From: CAVXJN01 sp963762165
GTDB taxonomy: Bacteria > Pseudomonadota > Gammaproteobacteria > JASBUN01
Reading direction: 5' to 3'
DNA length: 64,000 nt
Assembly (NCBI GenBank): GCA_963762165.1
Contig: CAVXJN010000001.1
Coordinates: forward strand, 62,001-126,000
The notes under the pieces were generated by a model. The model was not told the DNA's origin. It saw only the letters and a program-made list of their open reading frames with translations, and did not search any database. Both the position numbers and the translations under genes were made by a program. Position 1 is the stretch's first letter; each line of letters begins with the position of its first letter. Shown here one piece after another: positions 36,590-46,059 of this stretch.

Positions 36590-37230
36590 TTCCGTCCCTG
36601 CGCCGAAGGCACGGTCAGAAACTCGTTCAATGCCTTTTTGATCTGCGCCTGCACGCGTGCCAGGGACTTGCTGGCATCGACGATCCGGTAGCGTTCCGGG
36701 AACATGCTCGCCTGTGCCAGATAGGTGCCGCGCACGCGCTCGAAAAAATCGAGCTGCTGGCGTTCGAAACGGTCCGGCGTACTGCGCTTGCCTGCCCGGG
36801 TCATACCGACATCAACAGGCACATCCAACAATAGCGTCAGATGGGGACGCAGCGGGCCCTGCACCCACTCCTCCATCTGAGCGATGCGCTCCTTGGCAAT
36901 GCCACGGCCGCCGCCCTGGTACGCATACGTTGCATCAGTAAAGCGATCGCACAATACCCACTTGCCCGCGGCAAGCGCCGGGCGAATGACTTTGGCCAGA
37001 TGTTCCGCCCGCGCCGCGAATACCAGCAACAACTCAGTATCATCGGCCATACCGTCGTGCCGGCTTCCCAAAAGCAATTCCCGCACCTGTTCGCCCAGTG
37101 CCGTGCCGCCGGGCTCCCGGGTGAGCAGTACGTCTTTTCCCGCATTTCGCAGCAAGGACTCGATGAATTCCAGGTTCGTAGACTTGCCAGCGCCTTCCGA
37201 ACCTTCGACGGTAAGAAAGAATCCCGTCAT
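36586..37230 (-). CDS. tmk: Thymidylate kinase
   Basis: 214 residues; phosphorylates dTMP to dTDP. P-loop EGSEGAGKST, DR motif DRFTDATYAYQGGGRGI and LID lysine/arginine segment RAGKRSTPDRFE are present. Its ATG overlaps the mltG stop (ATGA), as usual for this operon. Confidence 0.95.
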   Translation of the reverse strand: MTGFFLTVEGSEGAGKSTNLEFIESLLRNAGKDVLLTREPGGTALGEQVRELLLGSRHDGMADDTELLLVFAARAEHLAKVIRPALAAGKWVLCDRFTDATYAYQGGGRGIAKERIAQMEEWVQGPLRPHLTLLLDVPVDVGMTRAGKRSTPDRFERQQLDFFERVRGTYLAQASMFPERYRIVDASKSLARVQAQIKKALNEFLTVPSAQGRK

Positions 37231-38279
37231 TTTGCTTCCTCTGTTTTCTTCTTCAAACCCGACTGGGAAGCGTTGCCGCCCAATTGGTACTTGGCCACCG
37301 CCCGATTGTGCTCCGCAAGCGTTGCCGAAAATTCGTGTGTGCCGTCGCCCTTCGAGACAAAGAACAAAGCATCACCCTCTGCCGGGTGCAATGCCGCATG
37401 AACGGACTCGGCACTCGGCAGTGCGATCGGCGTCGGCGGCAGTCCGGCGCGGGTATAGGTGTTATACGGTGTGTCGCGACGCAAGTCGCTGCGCCGGATA
37501 TTGCCGTTGTAACGATCGCCCATGCCGTAGATTACGGTCGGATCGGTCTGCAATCGCATACCCTGGGTCAAACGCCTGACGAATACGCCGGCGATCCGCG
37601 CACGCTCCTGCTCTACCGCGGTTTCTTTTTCCACGATTGAAGCGAGAATCAGCGCTTGGTACGGCGATTCCAACGGCAGCCCTTGTTCGCGCTCAGCCCA
37701 TTCGCGGGCCAGATGTTGCGCCATGGCATCGTAGGCGCGGCGCAGGAAGTTCAGTTCGCTTGCGCCTTTCGGAAAATGATAGGTCTCTGGTAGAAACCGG
37801 CCTTCGGGATGCTCACCGGCATGACCGAGTTTTTCCATGAGCTGTGCATCGTTCAGGTTTTCAACATCGTGTTTCAATGCTGGTTCTTGCGCCAATGCCT
37901 GACGCAACTGCGCAAATGTCCAACCCTCGACAATCGTGAACGAGTGCAACCGCACATGTCCTGCGATCATCATGTTCAGGAGTGCTCGCGGAGTAGTATT
38001 GGGCGCGATCTGGTATTCACCGGCTTGTATACGCTGGGACTTGTTTTCCAATCGACCCAGCCAGACCAGATACGCCGGCGTGCGTAATGCGCCGCGCTGC
38101 GCCAGTTCGTTTGCAACCGTATGCAACGTCATGCCGGGTTCGACCATGATGTCCATTCCATCGGCGCCCACTGTCAGGGGTGTGTGCAAAAACGCCCGAT
38201 AATCCAACACCACCCAGCCTGCTGCCAAGCTGGCGAGTACCACAATTACAGCGAAAAGTTTTCCCAAGAACCGCGTCAT
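37227..38279 (-). CDS. mltG: Endolytic murein transglycosylase MltG (YceG)
   Basis: 350 residues; inner membrane-anchored enzyme that cleaves nascent glycan strands and helps set their length. N-terminal membrane helix (FLGKLFAVIVVLASLAAGWVV), a LysM-like segment, then the YceG domain with LILASIVEKETAVEQERARIAGVFVRRL; the glutamate of SIVEKE is the catalytic one. RLQTDPTVIYG and PYNTYTRAGLPPTPI are also conserved. Two bases separate it from the pabC stop region upstream. Confidence 0.94.
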   Translation of the reverse strand: MTRFLGKLFAVIVVLASLAAGWVVLDYRAFLHTPLTVGADGMDIMVEPGMTLHTVANELAQRGALRTPAYLVWLGRLENKSQRIQAGEYQIAPNTTPRALLNMMIAGHVRLHSFTIVEGWTFAQLRQALAQEPALKHDVENLNDAQLMEKLGHAGEHPEGRFLPETYHFPKGASELNFLRRAYDAMAQHLAREWAEREQGLPLESPYQALILASIVEKETAVEQERARIAGVFVRRLTQGMRLQTDPTVIYGMGDRYNGNIRRSDLRRDTPYNTYTRAGLPPTPIALPSAESVHAALHPAEGDALFFVSKGDGTHEFSATLAEHNRAVAKYQLGGNASQSGLKKKTEEAK

Positions 38280-38282
38280 GGA

Positions 38283-39086
38283 TCAGTCACTTTCCAATTG
38301 ATGAGCGAAGAAGCGTGTTAATTCTCCGCTGGACCATTGCCGCGTATCCAGCGACCGTACCGGCCAGACGCCGTTCACGCTGTTACACACGAACACCTCG
38401 TCCGCGTCCAGTAGATCCTGTGGCGTCGTTTCTGTCAGCGTGCAATGGACATTGTGGCTGCGTGCAAGCTCCAATATGCGCTCCCGAGCGATGCCGGCTA
38501 CGCCGCAATTGCGCAAATCCGGCGTCTGCAGACGTTGGTTACGCACCAGAAACACGTTACTCATGGTGGCGCTGATCAGACGGCCTTCGAGATCGCAAAC
38601 GAATCCTTCGGCAATATCCGGATCCTGCCATTCGCCACGGGCCAGAACCTGGTCCAGCCGGTTCAAATGCTTGATACCCGCCAGGGTAGGATTCAGGCCG
38701 AGCCGATGTGCGCACCAGCGGGTCCGGATCCCCATATCACGATAGCCACGGGGATATTCCGGTGCCGGATAGCGGGCGACGATTCGGGTCGGCATCTCGG
38801 TCCCGTGGGGGGCGTAGCCGCGACCGCCGGGACCTCGGGTCCAGATGATCTTAAGCACTGCGCGCTCGGCGCCGGCGCACACGCGCCGCGCTTCGTTGGC
38901 CAGGGCTGCAAAATCCGGCAGCGGCAACCCCAATCTCTCACAGCCAACACGCAACCGCCCCATATGCCGTTCCCAATGGCGCGGATGCTGCGCCCGCACA
39001 GCGATGGTTTCGAACAGGCCGTCACCATAATGAAGACCGCGATCGCGCGGATCGATCCGGCCATCCGGGTCGCCGTTGATCAACAT
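38283..39086 (-). CDS. pabC: Aminodeoxychorismate lyase
   Basis: 267 residues from ATG 39086 (or GTG 39089; the AGGAG is 10 to 12 bases away from either). Makes p-aminobenzoate and pyruvate from aminodeoxychorismate for folate synthesis. PLP lysine is in LAGIKHLNRLDQVLA; start MLINGDPDGRIDPRDRGLHYGDGLFETI is the family entry. The usual glutamate before the sNlF motif is replaced (ISATMSNVFLV). The frame continues much further upstream, but the residues there are not conserved. Position between mltG and fabF is classical. Confidence 0.92.
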   Translation of the reverse strand: MLINGDPDGRIDPRDRGLHYGDGLFETIAVRAQHPRHWERHMGRLRVGCERLGLPLPDFAALANEARRVCAGAERAVLKIIWTRGPGGRGYAPHGTEMPTRIVARYPAPEYPRGYRDMGIRTRWCAHRLGLNPTLAGIKHLNRLDQVLARGEWQDPDIAEGFVCDLEGRLISATMSNVFLVRNQRLQTPDLRNCGVAGIARERILELARSHNVHCTLTETTPQDLLDADEVFVCNSVNGVWPVRSLDTRQWSSGELTRFFAHQLESD

Positions 39087-39445
39087 CACCGGCAACAGGC
39101 TCCTGACACGAGCCGGCGCCTGCACATCGACACCAACGAGGGCGCGCATGATAGATCCCACCCTCGCGTCCCGCACACCGACGTCGCACGCTAGTGCACG
39201 GGTATCTGGGCGTTCAACGTTGGGGATCAATGCCATGCGATACCTGTCGGAGCCCCAGGTCACGCGGCTCGATGGTCTAGTGTAAGCACCCGACCGTCGC
39301 GCTCCAACTGATGCTTGAGTCCAGATGCTGCGCACGCATGTGCACCCGGCTGGCGGAACCGCGGGCAGACAATGCGACGGATAGAGAGGTGGCGGAGCAG
39401 CGTCGGGGAAGGGCATCGCGGCTCCGGCTTGCTGGCAAGCCGTGC
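39087..39445. other. 359-bp gap between pabC and fabF
   Basis: No gene is supported. Open frames have no ribosome site and no resemblance. The block between two operon genes is longer than usual for this cluster. Confidence 0.5.
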
Positions 39446-40689
39446 TCAGTTCAAACGCCGGAAGACCAGAGTGCCGTTCGTACCGCCAAATCCGAAGGAG
39501 TTGGACAATACGATATCGATCTTCATTTCCCGAGCCGTGTGGGGCACGAAATCCAGATCGCATTCCGGGTCCTGATTTTCGAGATTGATGGTCGGCGGCG
39601 CCACCTGGTCGCGGATCGCCAACGCACTGAACACCGCCTCGACGCCTCCAGCGGCACCGAGCAGGTGACCCGTCATGGATTTCGTGGAACTGACCGCAAC
39701 TTTGTACGCATGATCGCCGAAGGCACCTTTGACAGCGTCGCACTCAGCCTTGTCGCCTGCCGGTGTCGAGGTACCGTGCGCGTTGATGTAGTCCACCGCA
39801 GTGGCATCGACGCCGGCATCCCGTAATGCGTGCAGCATACAGCGTTTCGCGCCCTCGCCGCCCGACGGCGGCTGGGTCATATGGAAGGCATCGCCGCTCA
39901 TGCCGAAGCCAGCGAGTTCGGCATAGATCTTGGCACCGCGTTTTTTCGCGTGCTCGTATTCCTCCAACACCAGCACACCGGCGCCATCGCCGAGGACAAA
40001 ACCATCCCGATCCTTGTCCCACGGCCGGCTGGCGTGCTCCGGGTCATCATTGCGGGTGGAAAGCGCCCGGGCCGCGGCAAAACCGCCAAGACTTGTCGGG
40101 TGTCGTTGCCATTTCGGCGCCACCAGCCACCATCACGTCGGCGTCGCCGTAGCTGATGATTCGTGCCGCTTCCCCGATATTGTGCGTGCCGGTGGTACAT
40201 GCCGTGACGATCGCGATGTTCGGACCCTTGAGTCCGTACTGGATCGACAAGTTGCCCGAGATCATGTTGATGATGCTCTGAGGCACGAAAAATGGTGAAA
40301 TCTTGCGCGGGCCGCCCTTCAAAAATGAATCGTACCCGCCTTCGATGGAGGAAATGCCACCGATTCCGGATCCAATCGCGACGCCGATCCGATCTGCGTT
40401 CTCTTCATTCGACCTGCAAGCCGGCATCTGCGATCGCCTGACAGCCGGCGGCGATCCCGTAATGAATGAACGGATCCATCTTCTTGACGTCTTTCGCCGC
40501 GATATAGTCCTTCGGGTCGAAGTCGCGAATCGAGCCGCTGAAGCGGCTGGCGAAATTGCTGACATCGAAACTCGTGATGGGCCCTATGCCGCTTTTTCCC
40601 GCCAACACATTACCCCACGCATCGGCAACACTGTTGCCGACCGGAGAGATGATGCCCAGACCGGTAATGACGACACGTCGCTTCGTCAA
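39446..40689 (-). CDS. fabF: 3-oxoacyl-ACP synthase II (FabF), frameshifted here
   Basis: Condensing enzyme of fatty-acid elongation. Start TKRRVVITGLGIISPVG; catalytic Cys in VTACTTGTHNIG, His in INAHGTSTPAGD and in STKSMTGHLLGAAGG, C-terminal NSFGFGGTN. Two breaks: near 40,410 (after LQVE) and near 40,090 (in TTPDKSWRF). Removing one base at each, e.g. the C of TGCAGGTCGAATG and one C of ACACCCGAC, restores exactly 414 codons with a family-like sequence (LQVNEENADRIGV; TPTSLGGFAAARAL). FabF is normally important for growth, which argues that the breaks are sequence errors. 87 bases separate it from acpP. Confidence 0.93.
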
Positions 40690-40775
40690 AGCTTCGATCC
40701 CCTCTGTTTCGAGAACACAAAAAGAAAAGGCCGCGCGCCCGCAACGGCTGAGCGGCCTTGGGGTTGCCCCAGCGC

Positions 40776-41018
40776 TTAGTTCAAATGACCATTCACGTAA
40801 TCAATGGCCTGTTGAACCGTGGTAATCTTTTCGGCCTCTTCGTCCGGAATTTCACAGTCGAAGGCCTCTTCCAGCGCCATGACCAGTTCCACGGTGTCCA
40901 ACGAGTCGGCGCCCAGATCATCAACGAATGAAGAGTCATTCTTGACTTCATCCGCGTTCACTCCGAGTTGCTCGACGATGATCTCTTTTACGCGCGCCTC
41001 GACATCGACATTACTCAT
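40776..41018 (-). CDS. acpP: Acyl carrier protein
   Basis: 80 residues, acidic, with the phosphopantetheine serine in LGADSLDTVELVMALEEAF. Typical start MSNVDVEARVKEIIVEQLGV. A TACAAT-like -10 word exists at 41072-41077 on the minus strand, but I found no good -35, so a private acpP promoter is only possible. It carries growing acyl chains for fatty acid and lipid A synthesis. Confidence 0.98.
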   Translation of the reverse strand: MSNVDVEARVKEIIVEQLGVNADEVKNDSSFVDDLGADSLDTVELVMALEEAFDCEIPDEEAEKITTVQQAIDYVNGHLN

Positions 41019-41303
41019 AATCGACTCATCCTCTGTTCGTTTCGGTGCAGGTCATGCTCTCTGCGGCCGGTATTGTATTGAAATTACACAGGTCATGCCA
41101 CAATAAAACCACGATTAGGCGACTGCGTCACACACCGCTTCGTGGATAAAAAGTGTCTAAATTACAAAGCCCTGAGTCAGCGACTTCAACTGAACTGAAC
41201 ACCAGGTCGAATTCCAATCCGTTTTTGAGATTCAGCCACCGGTCCGATTTGCGCAAAGTGACACCGAATTCAATAGTGCATTGGTTCACCTTGCCAGCCG
41301 TGG

Positions 41304-42047
41304 CTAGTTCATAAACATGCCGCCGTTCACGTGCAGCGTCTCGCCGGTAATATAGCCGGCCTGTGGCGAAGCCAAGAACGCAACCGCGTGGGCAATCTCC
41401 TCGGTCCGTCCAAGCCGGTTCAGGGGAATCTGGCCGAGCAATGCACCGCGTTGATCTTCGGCCAGCGAACGGGTCATATCGGTGTCAATGAAGCCTGGCG
41501 CGACACAATTGACCGTAATGCCACGCGAACCTACTTCCCGCGCCAAGGATTTAGAGAATCCGGCCACGCCAGCCTTTGCGGCAGCATAATTGGTCTGTCC
41601 GGCGTTGCCCGACTCGCCAACTACGGAGGTGATATTGATGATCCTTCCACGGCGCATTTTCATCATCCCGCGAAGACACGCTTTGCTCAGCCGGTAGACG
41701 GAACTCAGATTGGTATCGAGAATCGATTGCCATTCCTCGTCCTTCATGCGCATCAGCAAATTGTCGCGCGTGATGCCGGCATTGTTCACCAGCACGCTGA
41801 CGATTCCGAATTCGCTCTCGATCGATTTGATCAGGTCGGCGACAGCATCCGGTTCCGTAACGTCAAGAACCATGCCTCGGCCTTTGGCTCCCGATTCCTG
41901 CAGATAAGCGCCGATGGACTGCGCACCGCTATCTGTGGTCGCGGTTCCAATGACCGTCGCACCGTGCTGCGCCAGTTCCTGCGCGATTGCTTTGCCAATC
42001 CCGCGACTGGCGCCTGTGACCAATGCTATTTCGCTTTCCAGATCCAC
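41304..42047 (-). CDS. fabG: 3-oxoacyl-ACP reductase
   Basis: 247 residues; NADPH-dependent SDR enzyme. Cofactor loop TGASRGIGKAIA, catalytic serine in NITSVVGESG and YxxxK in TNYAAAKAGVAGFSK, plus NNAG at VSVLVNNAGITRDN. 285 bases of noncoding DNA separate it from acpP. It is preceded by fabD with 10 bases between. Confidence 0.96.
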   Translation of the reverse strand: MDLESEIALVTGASRGIGKAIAQELAQHGATVIGTATTDSGAQSIGAYLQESGAKGRGMVLDVTEPDAVADLIKSIESEFGIVSVLVNNAGITRDNLLMRMKDEEWQSILDTNLSSVYRLSKACLRGMMKMRRGRIINITSVVGESGNAGQTNYAAAKAGVAGFSKSLAREVGSRGITVNCVAPGFIDTDMTRSLAEDQRGALLGQIPLNRLGRTEEIAHAVAFLASPQAGYITGETLHVNGGMFMN

Positions 42048-42057
42048 GTGTCGCTCC

Positions 42058-42990
42058 TCAACTGATCTGTGCCAGGGCCGTATCCAGGCTTTCCGGATCC
42101 TGCACGGGTAGTACCTTCATAGATTTGTCGATCCGCCGATTGAGTCCGGTCAGTACTTTGCCAGGCCCGCATTCCACCAAGGTATCCACGCCGTCTGCGG
42201 CCATGTGCAAAATCGTTTCCGACCACCGCACCGGATTGTATGCCTGGCGCACGAGCGCTTCGCGGATAGATTGCGGTTCGGTGTGGGCGCACACATCCCA
42301 GTTATGAATAACGGGCACACGCGGCGGTGCGATTGCAGCCTCGGCGAGATATTCGCCAAGTCGATCTGCCGCCGGGCGCATCAGCGCACAATGCGATGGC
42401 GCACTTACGGACAGATGGATGGCGCGCTTCGCGCCGGCAGCTTTGGCCGCCTCGATGGCGCGATCGACCGCAGCGCGATTGCCGGCGATCACCACCTGAC
42501 CCGGTGAATTGTAATTGACCGGCTCGACCACTTCGCCTTGCGCCGCGGCGGCGCACACCGCGACCAACTGATCATCAGCCAAGCCCAGGATCGCGGCCAT
42601 GGCACCGGTGCCCGCCGGCACCGCCTCCTGCATCAACCGACCGCGTTCGGCCACGAGCTTGACCGTGACTGCAAACTCCAGCGCTTGCGCACACACCAGC
42701 GCGGTGTATTCACCAAGGCTGTGACCGGCCAGGACTCCCGGCGCCGCGCCTTCCCGCTGCTGCCAGACCCGCCAAACGGAAACTCCCGCGGCAAGCATCG
42801 CCGGCTGGGTAATGTCGGTACGATTGAGTTCGTGCTCCGGCCCTTCGGCGACAAGTTTCCACAAGTCCCGGCCAAGTGCGTCCGACGCTTCGGCAAAAGT
42901 ATCCTCTACTATAGGATACTCCTGCGCCAGGGAACCGAGCATGCCGATCGATTGCGAACCTTGACCGGGAAAAATGAATCCAAGCTTCAT
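42058..42990 (-). CDS. fabD: Malonyl-CoA:ACP transacylase
   Basis: 310 residues from ATG 42990 (MKLGFIFPGQGSQSIGML); the frame runs to 43104 without conserved residues. Nucleophile serine in AGHSLGEYTAL, histidine in SAPSHCALM, arginine and the C-terminal block ALVRQAYNPVRWSETI. Transfers malonyl groups to ACP. Confidence 0.96.
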   Translation of the reverse strand: MKLGFIFPGQGSQSIGMLGSLAQEYPIVEDTFAEASDALGRDLWKLVAEGPEHELNRTDITQPAMLAAGVSVWRVWQQREGAAPGVLAGHSLGEYTALVCAQALEFAVTVKLVAERGRLMQEAVPAGTGAMAAILGLADDQLVAVCAAAAQGEVVEPVNYNSPGQVVIAGNRAAVDRAIEAAKAAGAKRAIHLSVSAPSHCALMRPAADRLGEYLAEAAIAPPRVPVIHNWDVCAHTEPQSIREALVRQAYNPVRWSETILHMAADGVDTLVECGPGKVLTGLNRRIDKSMKVLPVQDPESLDTALAQIS

Positions 42991-43060
42991 GCGTAATCCT
43001 TGCGTGTCGTAGCCACTCGGCCCGATCGGGGCCACCGGTAGACCGGCCAGATCGAGGCTC

Positions 43061-44029
43061 TCAGTATTTGAGCAATACCGAGCCCCAGGTGAACCCGCCT
43101 CCAAAGGCTTCCATCAGCAACGTCTCACCGCGTTTGATCCGTCCGTCGCGTACCGCTACGTCCAGGGCCAACGGCACTGAAGCGGCAGACGTATTACCAT
43201 GTTCGCCGACCGTCATCACCACCCGCTCCATCGGCAGTTGCAGCTTGCGCGCCGTAGCGGCAATGATGCGGGTATTGGCTTGATGCGGGATCAGCCAGTC
43301 GATATCCGATTTCTTCAAGTGGTTGGCATGCAACGTTTCGTCGACGATCCTGCCCAAGGTGTTCACCGCCACCTTGAATACCTCGTTACCTTTCATTTCG
43401 ATAAATGCGTTTCCGGCACGGACTCGGTCATAGCCTTCGGAAATCCCCGCGGGCACCGTCAACAGGTTCTCGAAACTTCCGTCGGCGTGCAGATGGCTCG
43501 ACAGGATTCCGGGTTCCTGAGATGCCTCCAGAACCACAGCACCGGCGCCATCTCCGAACAAGACGCAGGTCGTGCGATCGGTCCAGTCGACAATTCGGGA
43601 CAGCGTTTCAGCGCCAACGACCAATGCCCGCGTCGCGCTGCCGGTGCGGATGAATTTGTCCGCGACGCCGAGCGCGTACACGAAGCCCGTGCACACGGCT
43701 TGAATGTCGAATGCAGCACAGCCGTGGATGTCCAGCCGTTGCTGCAGCAAACAGGCCGTGCTGGGGAATACCCGATCGGGGGTCGTGGTGGCGACGATGA
43801 TCAGATCGATGTCGCCGGGCTTGATCTGCGCAGCCTCAATGGCGCTTCGAGCGGCGCGTTCCGCGAGATCGCAGGTGGTTTCGCCCTCACCGGCAACATG
43901 GCGCTTGCGGATTCCGGTGCGTTCCCGGATCCACTGGTCGCTGGTCTCGACCATCTTCTCCAGGTCCGCATTCGTGAGAACCTTTTCCGGAAGATATCCG
44001 CCGGTTCCGATGATACGCGCGTAGGTCAA
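43061..44029 (-). CDS. fabH: 3-oxoacyl-ACP synthase III
   Basis: 322 residues; starts fatty-acid synthesis by condensing acetyl-CoA with malonyl-ACP. Catalytic Cys in AVCTGFVYAL, His in WLIPHQANTRI and Asn in GNTSAASVPLAL. ATG overlaps the plsX stop by four bases. Confidence 0.97.
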   Translation of the reverse strand: MTYARIIGTGGYLPEKVLTNADLEKMVETSDQWIRERTGIRKRHVAGEGETTCDLAERAARSAIEAAQIKPGDIDLIIVATTTPDRVFPSTACLLQQRLDIHGCAAFDIQAVCTGFVYALGVADKFIRTGSATRALVVGAETLSRIVDWTDRTTCVLFGDGAGAVVLEASQEPGILSSHLHADGSFENLLTVPAGISEGYDRVRAGNAFIEMKGNEVFKVAVNTLGRIVDETLHANHLKKSDIDWLIPHQANTRIIAATARKLQLPMERVVMTVGEHGNTSAASVPLALDVAVRDGRIKRGETLLMEAFGGGFTWGSVLLKY

Positions 44030-45057
44030 ACTGCTTGCCTTTCGGACAAGAGAGTTTCGAGATTGGCGTGAATCTTTTGCGGTACATTTTTGCGCGCTTC
44101 CACCAACGCGATCTTGATCGCATTGGCGAACGCCAGTTCGTCCGCGCCGCCATGACTTTTGATCACGATGCCGCGCAAACCCAGCAAGCTGGCGCCGTTA
44201 TAGTGCCGCGGATCGATCTTGGTGCGAAAGGACTTCAGCACCGGCGCCGCAACCAGCGCCGCGAGCTTGGTGAAAGCATTGCGCGAAAATTCCCGCTTCA
44301 TGTAATGGCCGATCATCTTCGCCACGCCTTCCGAACTCTTCAGTGCCACGTTGCCGACGAATCCATCGCACACCACTACATCGACGTTGCTCGAGAATAT
44401 ACCGTCGCCTTCCACAAAACCCGTGTAGTTCAGGTCGCTCGCCGCAAGGAGTTGGGCCGCCACTTTGACGCGCTCGTTGCCCTTGATTTCTTCCTCGCCG
44501 ATATTGAGCAGGCCGACCTGCGGACGATCGATATTGTCGACCGCACTCGCAAGCACCGACCCCATCACCGCAAACTGGAACAGATGCTCGGAACTGCTGT
44601 CGACATTGGCGCCCAGATCCAACACATAAGTATGGCCTTTGATCGCAGGCATCATCGTGCAGATGGCGGGCCGGTCGATCCCAGGCAGCGTCTTCAGAAC
44701 GAACCGCGCCGTTGCCATCAGCGCGCCGGTATTGCCGGCGCTGACGCAGGCGTGCGCAGGGCCTTCGTTCACCAGATTGATCGCCACCCGCATCGAGGAA
44801 TCTTTCTTGTTTCGCAGCGCATGGGAAGGCAGTTCGTCCATCGCAACCGTCTGGGAAGCGTGTTGAAGGCTGATGCTGGCTTCCGAGGCTGCGCCGGCAG
44901 CTTCCAGACGCTGTTCCAATTCATTGCGGTCGCCAACCAGGATGAGCTTGACGCCGCCGTTTTGGGTACGCAGAAAGCGCAAGGCGGCCGGTACCACGAC
45001 CTCGGGGCCGTGGTCGCCGCCCATGGCGTCCAATGCAATGGTATGGCTCTCACTCAT
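44026..45057 (-). CDS. plsX: Phosphate acyltransferase PlsX
   Basis: 343 residues; makes acyl-phosphate from acyl-ACP for phospholipid synthesis. Family segments: IALDAMGGDHGPEVVVPAAL, SAGNTGALMATARFVLKTLPGI, DLGANVDSSSEHLFQFAVMGS, VCDGFVGNVALKSSEGVAKMI. The predicted protein is complete. Confidence 0.97.
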   Translation of the reverse strand: MSESHTIALDAMGGDHGPEVVVPAALRFLRTQNGGVKLILVGDRNELEQRLEAAGAASEASISLQHASQTVAMDELPSHALRNKKDSSMRVAINLVNEGPAHACVSAGNTGALMATARFVLKTLPGIDRPAICTMMPAIKGHTYVLDLGANVDSSSEHLFQFAVMGSVLASAVDNIDRPQVGLLNIGEEEIKGNERVKVAAQLLAASDLNYTGFVEGDGIFSSNVDVVVCDGFVGNVALKSSEGVAKMIGHYMKREFSRNAFTKLAALVAAPVLKSFRTKIDPRHYNGASLLGLRGIVIKSHGGADELAFANAIKIALVEARKNVPQKIHANLETLLSERQAV

Positions 45058-45157
45058 GCGTTACGCAGAACCTGCTCCCGCCGGGGCAGTCGTGTCGAGG
45101 GAATTCGGAATGGACAATCGCATACGGCGCGGACAGAAGTCCACGCCGTTGGCGCGA

Positions 45158-45334
45158 TCATTTCTTGGCGGTGACGATTTTACGGCCGCGATAGTAGCCA
45201 TCGGGGCTGACATTATGGCGCAGGTGGGTTTCACCCGACTCCGGCTCGATCGAAAGCGCGGGCCCCGTCAGTGCGTCGTGCGCGCGGCGCATACCGCGTT
45301 TGGACGGGGTTTTACGATTCTGTTGTACGGCCAT
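45158..45334 (-). CDS. rpmF: 50S ribosomal protein L32
   Basis: 58-residue basic protein, MAVQQNRKTPSKRGMRRAHD at the start, then SGETHLRHNVSPDGYYRGRK near the end. It has no CxxC zinc pairs (the family has versions with and without). It sits in the conserved yceD-rpmF-plsX order. Confidence 0.97.
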   Translation of the reverse strand: MAVQQNRKTPSKRGMRRAHDALTGPALSIEPESGETHLRHNVSPDGYYRGRKIVTAKK

Positions 45335-45357
45335 TGCAATGCTCCTGCTGTTTCAGT

Positions 45358-45879
45358 TCAACGCTTACGCTTGAGTTTTTCTAAAATTGCGAACGGGCTT
45401 GAGCCGGAAACTTGTTCCTCCGACGTTGAGTCCGCTTCTGCCAAATGCTCCGCGGCCGGACATACCGGCATATCGTGGAGCGACACAATCGGTAATGCTA
45501 AAATCAATTCGTCTTCCGCAAGTTCGCTCACCCGCAACGGCGCATCGCCCACCAGCAGCGGCTCGTGATTCGCGCCGAGACGCTCGGCCTGCGCCTCCGA
45601 TTCCACCAATCCGAACGCGAATTGCGCGTCGAACTGCATTGCCATCGGCTCCAGACACCGCTGACAGATCACGGACACCACAGCGTGCGCTTCGCCGTGC
45701 AGAAAACCGATGCCCCCCTCGCCCAACTCAAACGCCAGCGCGACATCGGCATCGCCGGGAGAATCGCACAGGTACTCGGCAAGGCGGTGCATCTTGGACA
45801 ACGGTATGCGCCCGCGCAGTTCGGCGCCCTGTCGGGCAAGCCGTAAAGGGTCGATCTGCTCTGGCAGACGCTCCGACAT
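45358..45879 (-). CDS. yceD: YceD / DUF177-family protein (23S rRNA accumulation protein)
   Basis: 173 residues. The family's CxxC site (CQRCLEPM) and the C-terminal motif ELAEDELILALPIVSLHD are present; the protein ends in FAILEKLKRKR as usual. It is linked to rRNA accumulation and ribosome assembly in bacteria and chloroplasts. The predicted -10 element ends only nine bases before its ATG, so its message would be leaderless. Confidence 0.93.
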   Translation of the reverse strand: MSERLPEQIDPLRLARQGAELRGRIPLSKMHRLAEYLCDSPGDADVALAFELGEGGIGFLHGEAHAVVSVICQRCLEPMAMQFDAQFAFGLVESEAQAERLGANHEPLLVGDAPLRVSELAEDELILALPIVSLHDMPVCPAAEHLAEADSTSEEQVSGSSPFAILEKLKRKR

Positions 45880-45888
45880 AAGCCGGCA

Positions 45889-45917
45889 ATAGTATCCGGT
45901 GCCGTCTCAGGTGTCAA
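45889..45917 (-). promoter_or_regulatory. Near-consensus sigma-70 promoter of the yceD-rpmF-fab operon
   Basis: On the minus strand TTGACA (45912-45917), a 17-bp spacer and TACTAT (45889-45894). The start site would be about seven bases further, near 45,882, while the yceD ATG is at 45879, so the 5' leader is only a few bases. Confidence 0.75.
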
Positions 45918-45968
45918 AAAATAAATTTTTGAAATCTCCTTAATTTTCCGGACAGTAGCGCGGAATTC

Positions 45969-45998
45969 TTGACAGGGGGTAGCGATTTTTCGTAGAAA
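45969..45998 (+). promoter_or_regulatory. Promoter candidate for the pyruvate carboxylase genes
   Basis: TTGACA at 45969-45974, spacer of 18, TAGAAA at 45993-45998 (four of six). It lies about 60 bases before the biotin carboxylase start. The two divergent promoters have their -35 boxes about 50 bp apart. Confidence 0.45.
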
Positions 45999-46059
45999 CA
46001 CCAGGCAGTCTGGCGACACCATCACCCAGTCGCCTAGCGATCCGCCCTGGGAGAAGTTC

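Noticed and set aside
38283..39743. 486-residue version of pabC
   Set aside because: The upstream half is not conserved; the aminodeoxychorismate lyase starts at 39086, and the rest overlaps the fabF end region.
44035..45174. 379-residue plus-strand frame over plsX
   Set aside because: Shadow of plsX; the minus-strand protein is clearly PlsX. The same applies to long frames opposite fabG (41331-42065) and msbA (59112-60407).
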